In this document: positions 63,503 to 64,000 of the stretch, piece by piece
How the letters are laid out: every line of letters starts with the position of its first letter
Numbering within the stretch: position 1 is the first letter of the stretch
Assembly: GCF_002127325.2 (NCBI RefSeq)
Contig: NC_035446.2
Span: 161,976,099-162,040,098 of the forward strand
Reading direction: 5' to 3'
Source: Helianthus annuus
Lineage: Eukaryota; Streptophyta; Magnoliopsida; Asterales; Asteraceae
Length of the DNA stretch: 64,000 nt
Notes under the pieces: generated by a model
The model's database searches: none
The model's input: the letters and a program-made list of their open reading frames with translations, nothing else
Told to the model about the DNA's origin: nothing
Made by a program: the position numbers and the translations under genes

Positions 63503-63810
63503 AGAAGATTTGTAATTGATTGATTGAGAATTGAGTGGGTTTCCATATAAAGAATTGAAGGAATTGAAGGAAATTGAAGGAAAATAGAGAGAAAAGGAGA
63601 ATGGCGCCCATTTTCACAATTCTCTGGCCAAAGAGAGCTGCCACATCATGGTCAAATAGTCAACCATTATTTTGCTTTAGTATAATAGATAGATTAGTAT
63701 GAATATTAATAAATATAAATATAAATACAAATAAAAGTATAAGTATAAATAATAATAATAATAATAACATATTTCTTTCCATTCCTTGAAGGAATGAAAA
63801 AAAACACCTA

Positions 63811-64000
63811 GTCTGTTTGGTATGGGGTAATGGAATAGATGAGAGAATGGAATAGATGAGGTAATGGAATGGACAACGGAATGAAATGGATCATTCCATT
63901 CCATTGTGATGTTTGGTTACTCATATGTGAATAGAATGAATCATTACTTTGTACAATTTGATAAACAAACAAAGATGAAGTAACGAAATACAACTGTATT
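63811..64000. repeat. 190-bp GGAATGG repeat, copy 2, continuing past the window end
   Basis: Same orientation and nearly the same sequence as 56795-56984. The two copies are 7,016 bp apart and lie just outside Helitrons H1 and H2. Confidence 0.8.

Larger units (their letters stand above)
57974..63693 (-). mobile_element. Helitron H2 (about 5.7 kb) with captured gene fragments
   Basis: On the minus strand the 5' end is TCTATCTATTATACTAAAGC (63693, or 63689 for the inner TC), preceded by A. The 3' end is hairpin CCCGTGTATTACACGGG, then AACTTAGACTAG at 57974, followed by T. The hairpin is almost the same as that of H1, which begins at the very next base. It carries exon-like pieces of an SnRK2 kinase gene and a TIM50 gene in the same orientation, plus two MITEs inserted later. 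No Rep/helicase coding was seen, so it is non-autonomous. Confidence 0.55.

Overview
This window is plant nuclear DNA. It is AT-rich, has short exons joined by GT-AG introns, and is packed with nested transposable elements. The product families (F-box/LRR, tetraspanin, serine carboxypeptidase-like, RING-H2 ligase) are plant ones. The repeat style suggests an asterid, probably Asteraceae, but that is inference from remembered repeat families. No bacterial operon, CRISPR array, rRNA or tRNA gene was seen.

Layout. 1-2.2 kb: start of an F-box/LRR gene (minus), cut by the window edge. 2.3-24.8 kb: a transposon block. It holds a PIF/Harbinger ORF1 element split by another element, several MITEs, a decayed Mutator-like element (B), an 11.2-kb Mutator-like element (C) with a FAR1-type transposase and a ULP1-type protease, and a Harbinger element with a deleted transposase. 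25.8-27.4 kb: a complete paralogue of the first F-box gene. 28-32 kb: SINE, hAT and Tourist elements. 32.2-39.3 kb: a six-coding-exon RING-H2 E3 ligase gene (plus) with a long 5' non-coding intron. 41.0-44.0 kb: a two-exon tetraspanin gene (minus) whose intron holds a stack of insertions. 47.5-50.0 kb: a nine-exon serine carboxypeptidase-like gene (minus) with its catalytic triad intact. 50.9-64 kb: gene-poor DNA with Helitrons, a hAT MITE split by a 3.1-kb solo LTR, and a Helitron carrying fragments of SnRK2 and TIM50 genes.

Five host genes are supported: two F-box paralogues, RING-H2, tetraspanin and SCPL. They look like independent housekeeping or regulatory genes with no shared pathway. 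The exon joins given for RING-H2, tetraspanin, SCPL, F-box copy 2, the element C transposase and the Harbinger ORF1 protein were checked by hand and keep the reading frame throughout.

The most striking content is a group of elements (A, B, C, D and one MITE) that all sit inside (TA)n microsatellites. Their ends carry triplicated short motifs and their interiors carry many copies of a family-specific short motif. Element C has an apparently intact 800-residue transposase facing a ULP1 gene broken by one frameshift. B has the remains of the same arrangement, and A and D look like non-coding derivatives.
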